Position numbers and translations under genes: made by a program. From positions 1-64,000 of the forward strand of contig NZ_JARVSF010000014.1 of NCBI RefSeq assembly GCF_030209355.1: DNA of 64,000 bases, read 5' to 3'. Positions 42,296 through 50,689 of the stretch are shown piece by piece. The notes beneath the pieces were generated by a model. That model was not told the origin of the DNA, did no database searches, and saw only the letters and a program-made list of their open reading frames with translations. Every line of letters begins with the position of its first letter. Positions within the stretch are counted from its first letter, which is position 1. Source of the DNA: Pseudarthrobacter sp. fls2-241-R2A-127. Lineage in GTDB: Bacteria > Actinomycetota > Actinomycetes > Actinomycetales > Micrococcaceae.

Positions 42296-42508
42296 ATGGA
42301 TTGGGACGAAGCGGGTAGAAGAGCGGACCTCAAGCTGTGGAGGGCCTTCTTTTGGATTGGTCTTGTCCTGCTGGTCCTGGCCGTTGCCAACGTTCTTTTC
42401 GTTCTGTCTGATCCTCCGAAAAACTGGTGGCAGTACTTATCCCCTTTATTCAACGTTCTGGTTGGCGTTGCAATGGTGATCTATAGCCGCCGCAGATATC
42501 GGTCATGA
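42296..42508 (+). CDS. Small two-helix membrane protein
   Basis: The 70-residue protein has a charged N-terminus, two hydrophobic helices (FFWIGLVLLVLAVANVLFVL and LSPLFNVLVGVAMVIYS) and an Arg-rich end. It lies between the pRiA4b gene and the recombinase module. Family not recognised. Confidence 0.5.
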   Translation: MDWDEAGRRADLKLWRAFFWIGLVLLVLAVANVLFVLSDPPKNWWQYLSPLFNVLVGVAMVIYSRRRYRS

Positions 42509-42522
42509 TGTGACCGTTTGCT

Positions 42523-43989
42523 CTAGCGTGCACTCACCTTGCGAAGAGTCTCTATGTATTCCATGTAGTTTGCCGAGGATGCCAGGGCATGGCGATCGAT
42601 TGTTGCCGGGGAGTAGCCGAGGGCTTCGGCGATGATTGCCACGGGGGCGAGTTTGGTGAGTTCGTGGAGGGTTCCGAGCCTGGCCGCCCGACTGCTGAAG
42701 GCAGTGCTCAGCCGTTGAGTGAGGGTTGATGCTTGGATGTGCCGGCCGGGTGAGCCGCCGCGAAATACCCAGTTGCTGTTGGGATGCGCTGCTGTCTGGT
42801 GATGGGTTGGCGCGGCTACGAGTTCGCGCCAAGGCTCATCGATCGGCGACGTAAGTGCGATTTCGACGGTTCCGAGGGTGATGGTGACGAGTTCCTCCGT
42901 CACGGTGACTTTGTCCCAGGTTAGTTGGACGATGTCGGAGACTTGCTGGCCGAAGACCAGGACGAGGATCGCTGCTGCGCGGTCTCTCGGGTTGATCTCG
43001 GCCCTCTGGCTGAGGTTGGCAACGAGCTCGGACTGAGCTGCGGCGTCGAGCCGCCGACTGGTGCCGCGGCGGTGGGGCTGCAGTTTCAGGGACGGGTCGA
43101 TGAGGTTGGTCCTGATTGCCCAGTCGAGGAACCGTGAGGCGATGCTTCGTGTCGTCGGGCCTTCTGCCTGCCATCGGTCCAGGTGCGCCTGGTTCACTTC
43201 GGCGAGTTCGGTTCCTTGATCGCTAAGCCAGTTCTGCAGTTCGATGGCGACGGTAACTGCCTGTTTGGCCCGCAGGAACGTTCCTCGGGTAACTTCGTCC
43301 ATCTGGTTCATGCGGCGCTGGTGGTGCCAACGGATGTATCGGCGGGTGATTTCGCGGTGGCTCGGGCTGGTGATCCGGTCGAGGGCTTGCTCGGCCCAGT
43401 CGCTGAACCTAGCGCTGAGTTCATCGCGTCGCGGTAGTGCATTGTGTTCAACGAGTAGTCCGCGGACATATTCGCGGGTGCGCGATGCCGGTAGTTCGTC
43501 AAGGCGGGCGTGGGTGATCACAGGCTCGGTGGCGAGTTGTTGGAGGAACTCGGTGACGTGTGGCTGCTGGATCCAGGTGAGGCCGCTGTTGGCGCGTTTC
43601 ATGGACTTCAGAGCGGTGCCGACTGCCTGGAGTTCGGGGGAGGGCGGCTGGTTGTCCGGCGGGCTGAGGATCCGGTCAACGGTCAGGGCAAGGATGCATG
43701 ACCAGCACCGGCTGCCGGAATGGAGTTCGTCTTCTTTGCCGCATCCGATGCAGTCGACGTTGAGGCGGACGCCGGAGCATCTCCGGCACGCCGGCAGGCT
43801 GTCGACGCGGCCAGGTAGCACGCCTTCGTGGCCGCAGGCGCAGGTGCCGCGGGTTCGTTTGGCTTGCTGGTAGCAGTAGCCGCAGATTCCGCCGTCGGGC
43901 CAACGGACCGCGATCTTGTGGTGTTCGGCGCAGCGCCCACAGGCTTCCGGCCATTTTTGGGAGTCGCCGGCTTTACGGGGTCTAGTCAT
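42523..43989 (-). CDS. Zinc-ribbon tyrosine-recombinase paralogue lacking catalytic residues
   Basis: The 488-residue protein has a Cys-rich N-terminus (CGRC, CGYC, CACG, CRRC, CIGC, CWSC, residues about 17-110) that should bind two or three zinc ions. It then has a core-binding domain and a recombinase catalytic fold. In the fold the usual Arg of GLRRxEL is Gln (FGQQVSDIVQLTW), HxLRH is HELTK, and GH is GY, so it is probably not a recombinase by itself. It overlaps the HTH protein by 8 bp, which overlaps the active recombinase, giving a three-gene unit. Confidence 0.75.
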   Translation of the reverse strand: MTRPRKAGDSQKWPEACGRCAEHHKIAVRWPDGGICGYCYQQAKRTRGTCACGHEGVLPGRVDSLPACRRCSGVRLNVDCIGCGKEDELHSGSRCWSCILALTVDRILSPPDNQPPSPELQAVGTALKSMKRANSGLTWIQQPHVTEFLQQLATEPVITHARLDELPASRTREYVRGLLVEHNALPRRDELSARFSDWAEQALDRITSPSHREITRRYIRWHHQRRMNQMDEVTRGTFLRAKQAVTVAIELQNWLSDQGTELAEVNQAHLDRWQAEGPTTRSIASRFLDWAIRTNLIDPSLKLQPHRRGTSRRLDAAAQSELVANLSQRAEINPRDRAAAILVLVFGQQVSDIVQLTWDKVTVTEELVTITLGTVEIALTSPIDEPWRELVAAPTHHQTAAHPNSNWVFRGGSPGRHIQASTLTQRLSTAFSSRAARLGTLHELTKLAPVAIIAEALGYSPATIDRHALASSANYMEYIETLRKVSAR

Positions 43990-44335
43990 CTTCGTCCGGC
44001 GGCAGCACTCGGATCCGGCGGGCGATCGGCGCTCCGGGTGTGATGCCGAGGTCTTCTGGCCGCTTCGGGGCATTGGCGGTCTTGGCGGCGCGCATCTGCA
44101 CGAAGGGTTCAAATAGGTCGTTAGGCGTGCATTCGAGGATGTCGCAGAGTGCTGCGAAGGTCTGGGCGGGAATGCGCTCGGGTGTTCCGGTGACGAGGCG
44201 GTGGACCTGGGCGTTGGAGAGGTTGATGCCCCGGGCCTTGAGCAGGGGCAGCAGCTCGGTAGTCTTCCAGAGGTTTCGTTGGGCCATCAGCTGCCGGAGG
44301 TTCCAGCGGTAGCCGATCCGTCGCTGTTCAGCCAT
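43982..44335 (-). CDS. XRE-family HTH protein of the recombinase module
   Basis: The 117-residue protein has an XRE-type HTH at about 10-75 (LLPLLKARGINLSNAQVHRLVTGTPERI; FAALCDILECTPNDLFEPF) and a polar C-terminus. It sits between the two recombinase genes with 8-bp overlaps on each side, so the three are translated together. It probably controls the module or helps assemble it on its recombination sites. Confidence 0.8.
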   Translation of the reverse strand: MAEQRRIGYRWNLRQLMAQRNLWKTTELLPLLKARGINLSNAQVHRLVTGTPERIPAQTFAALCDILECTPNDLFEPFVQMRAAKTANAPKRPEDLGITPGAPIARRIRVLPPDEDD

Positions 44336-45458
44336 GGCTGTTCCCCTCGCCGTCGCCCTTGCGTAGCCGCTGGGCGATCATTTTCTGGATAGTCTTCTGT
44401 TTAAAGTCCGCCGACACGGAAGTATAGAGGGCCGTGGTGGAGGAGTAGCTGTGCCCGACCTGCTGCTGGATGAACAGGGGGTCGTAGCCGGCCTCGATCA
44501 GATGCGTGACATACGAGTGCCTCAGCGTGTGCAGGGTCAGTTCTTCCGGGAGCCCGGCGATTTTCCGCACCCGCTGGAAAGAACGGTCGAAGTTGCGGTG
44601 AACAGTCGAGCCGGAGCGCTCCGATGGCCAGAGGCTGGCGGACCGGTCAGCGGTAGGGAATCGTTTGCGGCCGTCAGGGGAGAGCCAGTCCTCAAGGAGC
44701 CCCACTACCCAGTCGAATTCCGGGACGGTCAGAACGGTGCGGCGGCGGGGGCCTGAGCCCTTGGTTCCCTTGGCCCAGCGCACCTGGAGCGCCCCGAAGC
44801 GGCCGAACTGTTCGACGTGCGGGTTGGGGCCGAAATCGACGTACTCGAGCATTACCAGTTCCCGCCGACGCAGTCCGTAGGCGTAGGCGACCTTGAATGC
44901 CGTCGAGTCCCTCAGTGCCGGCAGCCAGCGCTTTGAACCCTTGGCGAATTCGGCGTCGACCAGGTCGTCGGCGGCGTCAAAGAACGACTGCAGTTCCGTC
45001 CGCGTGAACGCCCGGCGCCGTGCCGGCACGGCATCGTCCGTCGTGTGCCGGGGTGAGTTCCACTCAAAGACGACCTGCACCGGGATGTCGGAAAAGACCC
45101 GTTCGCAGAACGACGCCCAGCCGTAGCGTCCGTCCGTCAGGTAGGAGCAGAACGCCCTGATGGCTCCGGAATTGGCCCTCAGGGTTGATAACGCCAAGCC
45201 TTTCTCCGAGCTGCGCCGGTCCGCGAGGAATTCGTCCACGTGATGCGCCGACCACCTCCACGGATACTCGTTGGCGTGCTCCTGGAACCGCTGGACCGTC
45301 CCGCAGGAGCTCTTGATGTACGACGTCGACAGGCCGCGCGCCAGCATCTGCGCACGCCAGCCATCCAGCATCGCCTCGAAAACGCGATCCTCGGCCCGCA
45401 GCAGCCCGACATTCACGTTGGTCAGAAAGGCCGGAATCCGCCCAGGTTCGATACTCAC
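44328..45458 (-). CDS. Tyrosine recombinase/integrase (active)
   Basis: The 376-residue enzyme has an N-terminal SAM-like core-binding domain (about 25-115) and a catalytic domain with all key residues: Arg in YGLRRREL, the HTLRHSYVTHL motif, the His in VGHSYSS and the nucleophile Tyr in TALYTSVS. It should cut and join DNA at specific sites. GTG start at 45458. Just upstream lie an inverted repeat (45479) and a direct copy of its half (45612), which are candidate binding sites. Confidence 0.88.
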   Translation of the reverse strand: MSIEPGRIPAFLTNVNVGLLRAEDRVFEAMLDGWRAQMLARGLSTSYIKSSCGTVQRFQEHANEYPWRWSAHHVDEFLADRRSSEKGLALSTLRANSGAIRAFCSYLTDGRYGWASFCERVFSDIPVQVVFEWNSPRHTTDDAVPARRRAFTRTELQSFFDAADDLVDAEFAKGSKRWLPALRDSTAFKVAYAYGLRRRELVMLEYVDFGPNPHVEQFGRFGALQVRWAKGTKGSGPRRRTVLTVPEFDWVVGLLEDWLSPDGRKRFPTADRSASLWPSERSGSTVHRNFDRSFQRVRKIAGLPEELTLHTLRHSYVTHLIEAGYDPLFIQQQVGHSYSSTTALYTSVSADFKQKTIQKMIAQRLRKGDGEGNSHG

Positions 45459-45478
45459 AGACCAAACTGTACGCGAAA

Positions 45479-45497
45479 TCTCTCATCTAATGAGAGA
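45479..45497. repeat. Inverted repeat upstream of the recombinase
   Basis: TCTCTCAT, three bases, ATGAGAGA: perfect 8-bp arms, 20 bp upstream of the recombinase start. Confidence 0.6.
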
Positions 45498-45611
45498 CTA
45501 CGTTGCTGCGTCGCAGCATCCTGCACATCGACTCATTCATGTTGATCGGCGCGGATGTCGCACTGCACCCGTTTGACCTGCACAAACAGCCGAAGGCACT
45601 GCGGGACCAGT

Positions 45612-45622
45612 TCTCTCATCTA
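45612..45622 (+). repeat. Direct copy of the TCTCTCATCTA half-site
   Basis: TCTCTCATCTA repeats bases 45479-45489 exactly, 133 bp away. It may be a recombinase or HTH binding site. Confidence 0.45.
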
Positions 45623-45644
45623 CTTCTACTCGTCCCACTCAAAA

Positions 45645-45664
45645 GCCGATAATAAAGATTCTGT
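45645..45664 (+). repeat. 20-bp motif shared with base 61
   Basis: GCCGATAATAAAGATTCTGT is 17/20 identical to 61-80. It lies just outside the recombinase gene and its upstream repeats, where an element end would be expected. Confidence 0.45.
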
Positions 45665-45676
45665 AAAGCTGGGCGC

Positions 45677-45694
45677 CTGCCTCATCGGAGGCAG
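45677..45694. terminator. Short hairpin terminator after the nucleotidyltransferase gene
   Basis: CTGCCTC and GAGGCAG pair around a 4-base loop, 62 bp past the stop of the minus-strand gene at 45756. Confidence 0.5.
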
Positions 45695-45755
45695 CTGATG
45701 CCCGAAGCTACTGTTCATACGGGTTGTAGCTCGGGATAGTCGGTCGGGGCGAGGT

Positions 45756-46307
45756 TCAGTTGTTGGTGCTGTCCAGGGCTTCTTGGGCGACGAGGAGCAA
45801 GTCGTCGCGGTTACTGAGTTGCATTGAGTGCTCACCGTAAAGCTCAACGGCTATGTCTACCGCCGCTTCGGCGGTGCGAATGTCCAGTGCGCGGCAGAGC
45901 ACCGCGATATCGGGGATGTCACGGTCCCGCCCGGCCGCGAGCTTCATGGCTAGGAGGAACCGTGGTGAGGCGACGCGCAGCACGAGGTTGTCGGCGATCG
46001 TCACTTCGGCCGCTTCCGTGTCCTGTCCGTCCGGGATGTAGGCCCGGGCGGCGTTGTTCAGCCACCGCGGGTCCAAGCCCATTTCTTGTGCCATGTCCGT
46101 GGCTACGTCCTGCACCGTCTGCTCCGGTTGGTACACGGCATCGATGTCTGTTGTAGAGCGTCGGGAGTCGAACTCGATGGCGATCGCCGCACCGCCGACG
46201 AGATAGATATCGGCGCCCGCGCCCCCGGCATGGAGTCGGCGGGACAGTTCTACGAGAAGCTCCCGGATGTCATCCGACCCGTAAAATGCGCGGCGTCCTG
46301 CTCTCAT
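45756..46307 (-). CDS. DUF6036/AbiEii-like nucleotidyltransferase (toxin-type)
   Basis: The 183-residue protein has a nucleotidyltransferase fold with IYLVGGAAIAIEFDSRRSTTDIDAVY, in which the GG and D-x-D residues form the active site, and the helical SPRFLLAMKLAAGRDRDIPDIAVL motif of the AbiEii/DUF6036 group. Such proteins can transfer nucleotides to tRNA or other targets and act as toxins or phage-abortive factors. It overlaps the XRE gene by ATGA, the order seen in type IV-like toxin-antitoxin operons. Confidence 0.8.
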   Translation of the reverse strand: MRAGRRAFYGSDDIRELLVELSRRLHAGGAGADIYLVGGAAIAIEFDSRRSTTDIDAVYQPEQTVQDVATDMAQEMGLDPRWLNNAARAYIPDGQDTEAAEVTIADNLVLRVASPRFLLAMKLAAGRDRDIPDIAVLCRALDIRTAEAAVDIAVELYGEHSMQLSNRDDLLLVAQEALDSTNN

Positions 46308-46918
46308 GCTGCGGCCAGGTTCGCGGCATCGAAGACGATGTTCGCTTCGGCGAATTCAACGGGTGTCCGTTCTGCCATTCGTTGCTTCCAGGCAGGGGAG
46401 ACGTGCTTGCGGGGGGTGGCATACCATTTAGACTCCAGCGGGGGAGTACTTGTCCAGTCCGGCTCTTTCAGTCCGTGCTGGTGGCACTTGTAGGCGAAAG
46501 TCCTGGCCAGCAGGGCATCCCAGCGCTTGCGACCGGTCGACGCGGGCCGGGCGCGAAGGAACTGCCGGCGGTCAGTGGAATTGAGATGGTCGAAATAGCT
46601 GGCGGCCATGGACAGTACCCGCATGGCGAAATCCGGATCGCCGTTGCGCAGCTCCCGTCTGATCTCACGGGCTGCGGTTTCCGCGGTCCAGTAAAGTTGC
46701 GGATCCCGGGGGGCCTCCTCAATGGCCAGCCCGGTTCCCAGCTGCGCGAGAACCTTCAGCGCAGTGCTGATGGAGACGTTCCTGCCCTGCTCGAGATCAA
46801 TGAGGGTTGAACGGCTGATACCGGTGGTACGGGCAAGTATTTCCTGTGACAGGCCGGCATGGAGCCGGTGACTTTTCACCTGCTCGCCAAGTTCCTGCGC
46901 GTCCTGGATTCTCTTCAC
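46304..46918 (-). CDS. XRE-family antitoxin-like regulator
   Basis: The 204-residue protein has an HTH_3 domain at about 10-65 (LGEQVKSHRLHAGLSQEILARTTGISRSTLIDLEQG) and a C-terminal helical domain of about 130 residues ending FAEANIVFDAANLAAA. In related pairs it is the antitoxin of the nucleotidyltransferase that follows. A GTG at 46918 has GGAAG at 10 bases; the GTG at 46927 is too close to it. Confidence 0.75.
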   Translation of the reverse strand: MKRIQDAQELGEQVKSHRLHAGLSQEILARTTGISRSTLIDLEQGRNVSISTALKVLAQLGTGLAIEEAPRDPQLYWTAETAAREIRRELRNGDPDFAMRVLSMAASYFDHLNSTDRRQFLRARPASTGRKRWDALLARTFAYKCHQHGLKEPDWTSTPPLESKWYATPRKHVSPAWKQRMAERTPVEFAEANIVFDAANLAAA

Positions 46919-46969
46919 GTCAATCACACTTCCATGTCGGATAAATCCATCATAGTGCGCTACTGACGT

Positions 46970-46990
46970 GTGGGCTCCAGGGAAGCCCAC
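46970..46990. terminator. Hairpin upstream of the XRE gene
   Basis: GTGGGCT and AGCCCAC pair around a 7-base loop between the phage-type integrase and the XRE promoter. Confidence 0.45.
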
Positions 46991-47193
46991 TCATACCAAT
47001 AGTGTCTTCCGCACTCGGAAATCTGGGGGCTAACTGCCGCGAAGATACCTCCTCCGAGGAATTCCCACAGATTGTTCCCGAGGCTGGAGTAGGGTCCGCC
47101 ATCCGCGTGCGGAGGCGACCTTGACGCGGAGTCGCCTTAAGCAGGGAATAGCGCCGGGCTCGGTAGAGCAGACCAAAAATGGACCACCCAGAG

Positions 47194-48327
47194 TTAGAGC
47201 ATGAGGCCTCTGACGGACCGTTCGGTCGCGTCGGCGCCATCCTGCAGCGCCTGAGGCATGAGATGTCCGTACACCTGCTCGGTAGTCCGAACGGATGCAT
47301 GACCCAAACGTCTTGATAAGGCGAAAAGGGAAATCCCACCGTCTTGGATAAGCCAGGAGGCATGGGTGTGCCGCAAGTCGTGGATTCGCGGGGACTTCGC
47401 CAGGCCCTGCGCTTGTGCAGCGTCGACAGCTGGCACCCAGTGGTGTTGCCAGAAGGGTTTGTGAGCGATTCGCTGGCCGTCCGGCGTTGTGAACAGCAGC
47501 TCGCTGCCCGGCCGGTCTGCCACTAAAGGAATGAGCAGGTCTACCAGGGCGGGATTGAGCCCGGCACTGCGCTTTCCTGCCCTGGTTTTGGTCGGGCCCA
47601 GGTAATAGCGGGATTGCCCGTCGCGTTTCCACGCTTTGTTGATGCGAGCGGTCGGCGGTTTAGAGAGCAGATCGATATCGGCGACCTTGAGTGCGGTTGC
47701 CTCCCCGAACCTGGCCCCCGTCATGACCAGGAATTGCACCAAAGTCTTGTACTGAGCGTGCATGCATCCAGCGAGCAAGCTGAACTCGGCATGGGAGAGG
47801 AACAGAGCATCGTCCTCTGCCCTTTCAACTGTAGGGAGGGGGACGCCCCGGCAGGGATTCCGGGAGATGTACCCGAGCAACTGGGCGGTCTTCATTGCAG
47901 CCGAGAGCAGCCCATGCATGTTCTTGATGCTTTTCGGTGCGACACCGTCGACGGCAAGGCCTTTGACCCAACGCGTGACGTCCCGGTACCCGAACTCGTC
48001 AACCGGTATCTGACCGATCGTGTTCCGAATTCGCAGGTCGAGAATCCGCTGATACGTGCCGATAGTCCCGGGGGAGGGACGCACCAGCAAGTCGATATGT
48101 TCCTGAACAACTTCCGCGACGGTGGGACCGCCCTGTTTCCCCAGCGGGCCCGCAGGCTCAGATGACTTCGGCATCTGCCCGTTGTCATTCAGGTAGCGCA
48201 GAAGGTCGAGGGCTTCCTGCTCCGACCTCACGGTCAGACGGCGTTGATGACCGGACCTGTAGTCCCGCCACCGCACCGAGAAAGCAGGAGTCCCATCCCA
48301 ACGGACGCGGGTAATGATGCTGGCCAC
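47194..48327 (-). CDS. Phage-type tyrosine integrase
   Basis: The 377-residue protein begins with an AP2-like arm-binding part (VRWDGTPAFSVRWRDYRSGHQRRL), then a core-binding domain and a catalytic domain with Arg in TGARFGEAT, IHDLRHTHASWL, GHASVRTT and the nucleophile Tyr in EQVYGHL. This is the integrase layout of actinobacterial integrative plasmids and prophages. It is unrelated in detail to the recombinase at 44328. No tRNA gene is visible beside it to serve as attachment site. Confidence 0.88.
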   Translation of the reverse strand: MASIITRVRWDGTPAFSVRWRDYRSGHQRRLTVRSEQEALDLLRYLNDNGQMPKSSEPAGPLGKQGGPTVAEVVQEHIDLLVRPSPGTIGTYQRILDLRIRNTIGQIPVDEFGYRDVTRWVKGLAVDGVAPKSIKNMHGLLSAAMKTAQLLGYISRNPCRGVPLPTVERAEDDALFLSHAEFSLLAGCMHAQYKTLVQFLVMTGARFGEATALKVADIDLLSKPPTARINKAWKRDGQSRYYLGPTKTRAGKRSAGLNPALVDLLIPLVADRPGSELLFTTPDGQRIAHKPFWQHHWVPAVDAAQAQGLAKSPRIHDLRHTHASWLIQDGGISLFALSRRLGHASVRTTEQVYGHLMPQALQDGADATERSVRGLML

Positions 48328-48387
48328 GAGGACAGGCTACGCCCCCGCGAACCCGTAGTCAGCAGAGAGGCTGACCTACCATTAGGT

Positions 48388-48582
48388 ATGGCCACGAAGA
48401 GACCAGATCCGGCACGCGAGGGCCCGGATCACTCACGGCAAAACCCCGGCAAAGAGTACCGCCAGGACAACGAACCGGGCCCCGGAAGTCAGAACGTATC
48501 GCGGCGTCGAACTATCGACGAGGGGCTCAAATACGTCCTGGTCCACGACGCTGAACTTCTGGCCCGCCTCGCCGACGCCTGA
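48388..48582 (+). CDS. Small polar protein beside the integrase
   Basis: The 64-residue protein is disordered and charged for 45 residues, then has a short helical end (TIDEGLKYVLVHDAELLARLADA). It reads away from the integrase. It might be an excisionase-like or plasmid accessory protein but no motif proves it. Confidence 0.4.
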   Translation: MATKRPDPAREGPDHSRQNPGKEYRQDNEPGPGSQNVSRRRTIDEGLKYVLVHDAELLARLADA

Positions 48583-48969
48583 CGACAGCCCCTCGCATCC
48601 GATTTCCCCGTCAAAGCACACCTAGCATTCGAGTTCCTACTTCGCGGAATGGCGTCAGAATGATGATGATTTCCGCATTATTGACACCTGCTCGTGAGCT
48701 TCTCAGACCCCACCCTGACAGTCAGAGGGAGACGAAACCAAGGTGCGTGCCTTGAGATACGTCGACATAATCCAAGGAACCTGGACCGATTGAGGTCTGC
48801 TTGGGGTGTGCGGTGGTGATGTCATCTGTTGTGACTCGCGGGCTCCGTAGAACAAGTCTTAAGCCCCCGGCCTAGGCGACGTCTGCCCTTATCAGACGCC
48901 TTGACGTCAGGTTCGGGTGTACCTCATCTGATCGCTCGGAACTCCCGTTCGGCATTACCTTTTACACGG
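48583..48969. other. Intergenic region without supported gene
   Basis: 387 bp between convergent genes. I see no gene or clear hairpin. Confidence 0.4.
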
Positions 48970-49479
48970 TTACGGCAAGTCCTCGCGTACGGCTTCTTGG
49001 CCACGGGTAGGGCGACCGCGACGAATCATGCCGGCAGGTACGCCCGGCCAACTCCGTCCCCCGTTGTACTTCTGTTGCAATCGCTTGACTTCCTCCATAG
49101 TCGCCGCCACCACTAAATCAGACAGGGAGACATAACCCTCCCCCGGACCAACGGCCTGAAGTGCGGCACGAATTTGGGCCGCCTGATCTGGAGTGAAGTA
49201 TGGGTTGATGTGCGCAATCGATTTCGCCTTGGTAGGTCGCCGCTTTGCTTCCCCCGTCGTAGCCGCAGTATCGCGTTTGCGACGGCTCGTCCCCTGCTTC
49301 GACTTAGAGAGAGGTGTCACCTGAGGACTCGGCGAATATTCCAAGGCCCGGATGGCGTCCCACACCTTCAGGCGGGTGTGGGGAGCGACAATGTCCGGAT
49401 TGCGGAGAACGTTGGAAACGGTCGCCACCGAGACGTATGCTGCGGCAGCGACATCTGTCATGCGAGCTGTATTTTGCAA
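48970..49479 (-). CDS. LacI-type HTH fused to a plasmid ParB-like C-terminal domain
   Basis: The 169-residue protein has a full LacI HTH (TDVAAAAYVSVATVSNVLRNPDIV, hinge at about 50) but no sugar-binding domain. After a Lys/Arg-rich linker it ends in FTPDQAAQIRAALQAVGPGEGYVSLSDLVVAATMEEVKRLQQKYNGG. This resembles the C-terminal domain of small ParB-type centromere proteins of Rhodococcus/Mycobacterium plasmids. TTG start after GGAG. It may be a partition protein that reads its centromere with a LacI-like HTH. No parA lies next to it here. Confidence 0.65.
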   Translation of the reverse strand: MQNTARMTDVAAAAYVSVATVSNVLRNPDIVAPHTRLKVWDAIRALEYSPSPQVTPLSKSKQGTSRRKRDTAATTGEAKRRPTKAKSIAHINPYFTPDQAAQIRAALQAVGPGEGYVSLSDLVVAATMEEVKRLQQKYNGGRSWPGVPAGMIRRGRPTRGQEAVREDLP

Positions 49480-49679
49480 CGAGTCTCCAGGATAAATACT
49501 TGATTCAGACTGCCGTCGCTGTTCGTTGACCAGCTAGTCAGGCTTCCTTGCGTGAGCTTGCCGAGCACACCAAGACACAGCAGCGTGTAGCTCGGTCCTG
49601 GTTTCTCGTCGGCAATCCATGTGGTTCAACCGGACGACACACCACTACCGTCCGGCCCTCGAGCTGGAGGGAAACCACC

Positions 49680-50678
49680 CTAGGTTCCGGACGGAGCAGC
49701 AGCGGCGACCCGGTTGCGCGGACGGGTCCGGGCGGGAACCCGGGTCACGGCCTCGCGCCGGGCGCCCACCGTGTTCTCGATGGTTCCGATCCCTTCCACT
49801 GTCATCTTCACCACGTCTCCGGTTTTCAGCGGCGGGGGAGTCTGGGCGCCGTTGCGTCCCCAGAGTTCGGCCAGGCAGCCGCTGCCGCAGGTGCCGGAGC
49901 CCAGCACGTCTCCTGGCCGCACCACCGAGTCCTGCGAGGCATAGGCCACCAGCTCTGCGAACGGCCAGCCCATGTTGGAGAGCAGGTCCTGGCCGATCGC
50001 TTCCCCGTTGACTTCGACAGCCATCGAGATCGGCAGGAACCCCTCGGCGTCATGCCGGTCCTCGAACTCGTCCGCCGTGACAATCCACGGGCCCAGCGTA
50101 TTGGCGAAATCCTTGCCCTTGCACGGGCCCAGGCTGACCTTCATCTCCCGGCGCTGCAGGTCCCGCGCCGACCAGTCATTGAGCACCGTGTAGCCGAAGA
50201 TGTGCCGGTGAGCCTCCTCCGCGCCCAGGTTCCGCCCGTCGCTGCCGGGAACACGTCCGACGACGGCAGCCATCTCCGTTTCAAAGTCCAGGTCCACGCA
50301 AGCCGCCGGAATCCCGATCACCTCACCGGTGCCCGTCACCGTATGCGGGTTAGTGAAATAGAAGGTGGGCGCCTCGTACCATTCCGGCACCACGCCCGCC
50401 ACACCGTCGATGCTCTTCCGCACGCCTTCGACGTGTTCCTCGAACGCCACGAAGTCCCGGATGGTAGCGGGCACCAGCGGGGCGAGCAGGCGCACACCCC
50501 CCAACGGAACGGCAACAGCGGAACCAATGACCTCACCGGCAAGTGCCAGCGTCTCCTCGAGTCCGGCATCAAGCAGCGTCTGGACGGACTGCCCTGCCGG
50601 CAGGGCAAAGCAGTTTCCGCCGTCCACAAAGCCGGACAGCGTCCCGCCGTCGCGATTCCACCGGGCAATCTTGACCAT
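49680..50678 (-). CDS. Fumarylacetoacetate hydrolase family protein (third-step enzyme candidate)
   Basis: The 332-residue protein has the FAH C-terminal fold with metal-binding LDFETEMAAVVG, YTVLNDWSARDLQRRE and KGKDFANTLGPWIV. Family members hydrolyse or isomerise beta-diketo acids after ring cleavage. It is the last gene of the 54.8-49.7 kb operon, 11 bp after the amidohydrolase. The other FAH protein of the operon is not a close copy. Confidence 0.87.
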   Translation of the reverse strand: MVKIARWNRDGGTLSGFVDGGNCFALPAGQSVQTLLDAGLEETLALAGEVIGSAVAVPLGGVRLLAPLVPATIRDFVAFEEHVEGVRKSIDGVAGVVPEWYEAPTFYFTNPHTVTGTGEVIGIPAACVDLDFETEMAAVVGRVPGSDGRNLGAEEAHRHIFGYTVLNDWSARDLQRREMKVSLGPCKGKDFANTLGPWIVTADEFEDRHDAEGFLPISMAVEVNGEAIGQDLLSNMGWPFAELVAYASQDSVVRPGDVLGSGTCGSGCLAELWGRNGAQTPPPLKTGDVVKMTVEGIGTIENTVGARREAVTRVPARTRPRNRVAAAAPSGT

Positions 50679-50689
50679 GTACGTGTTCC

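Noticed and set aside
46925..47190. tRNA attachment site for the integrase
   Set aside because: No cloverleaf or CCA-type end was seen beside the integrase.
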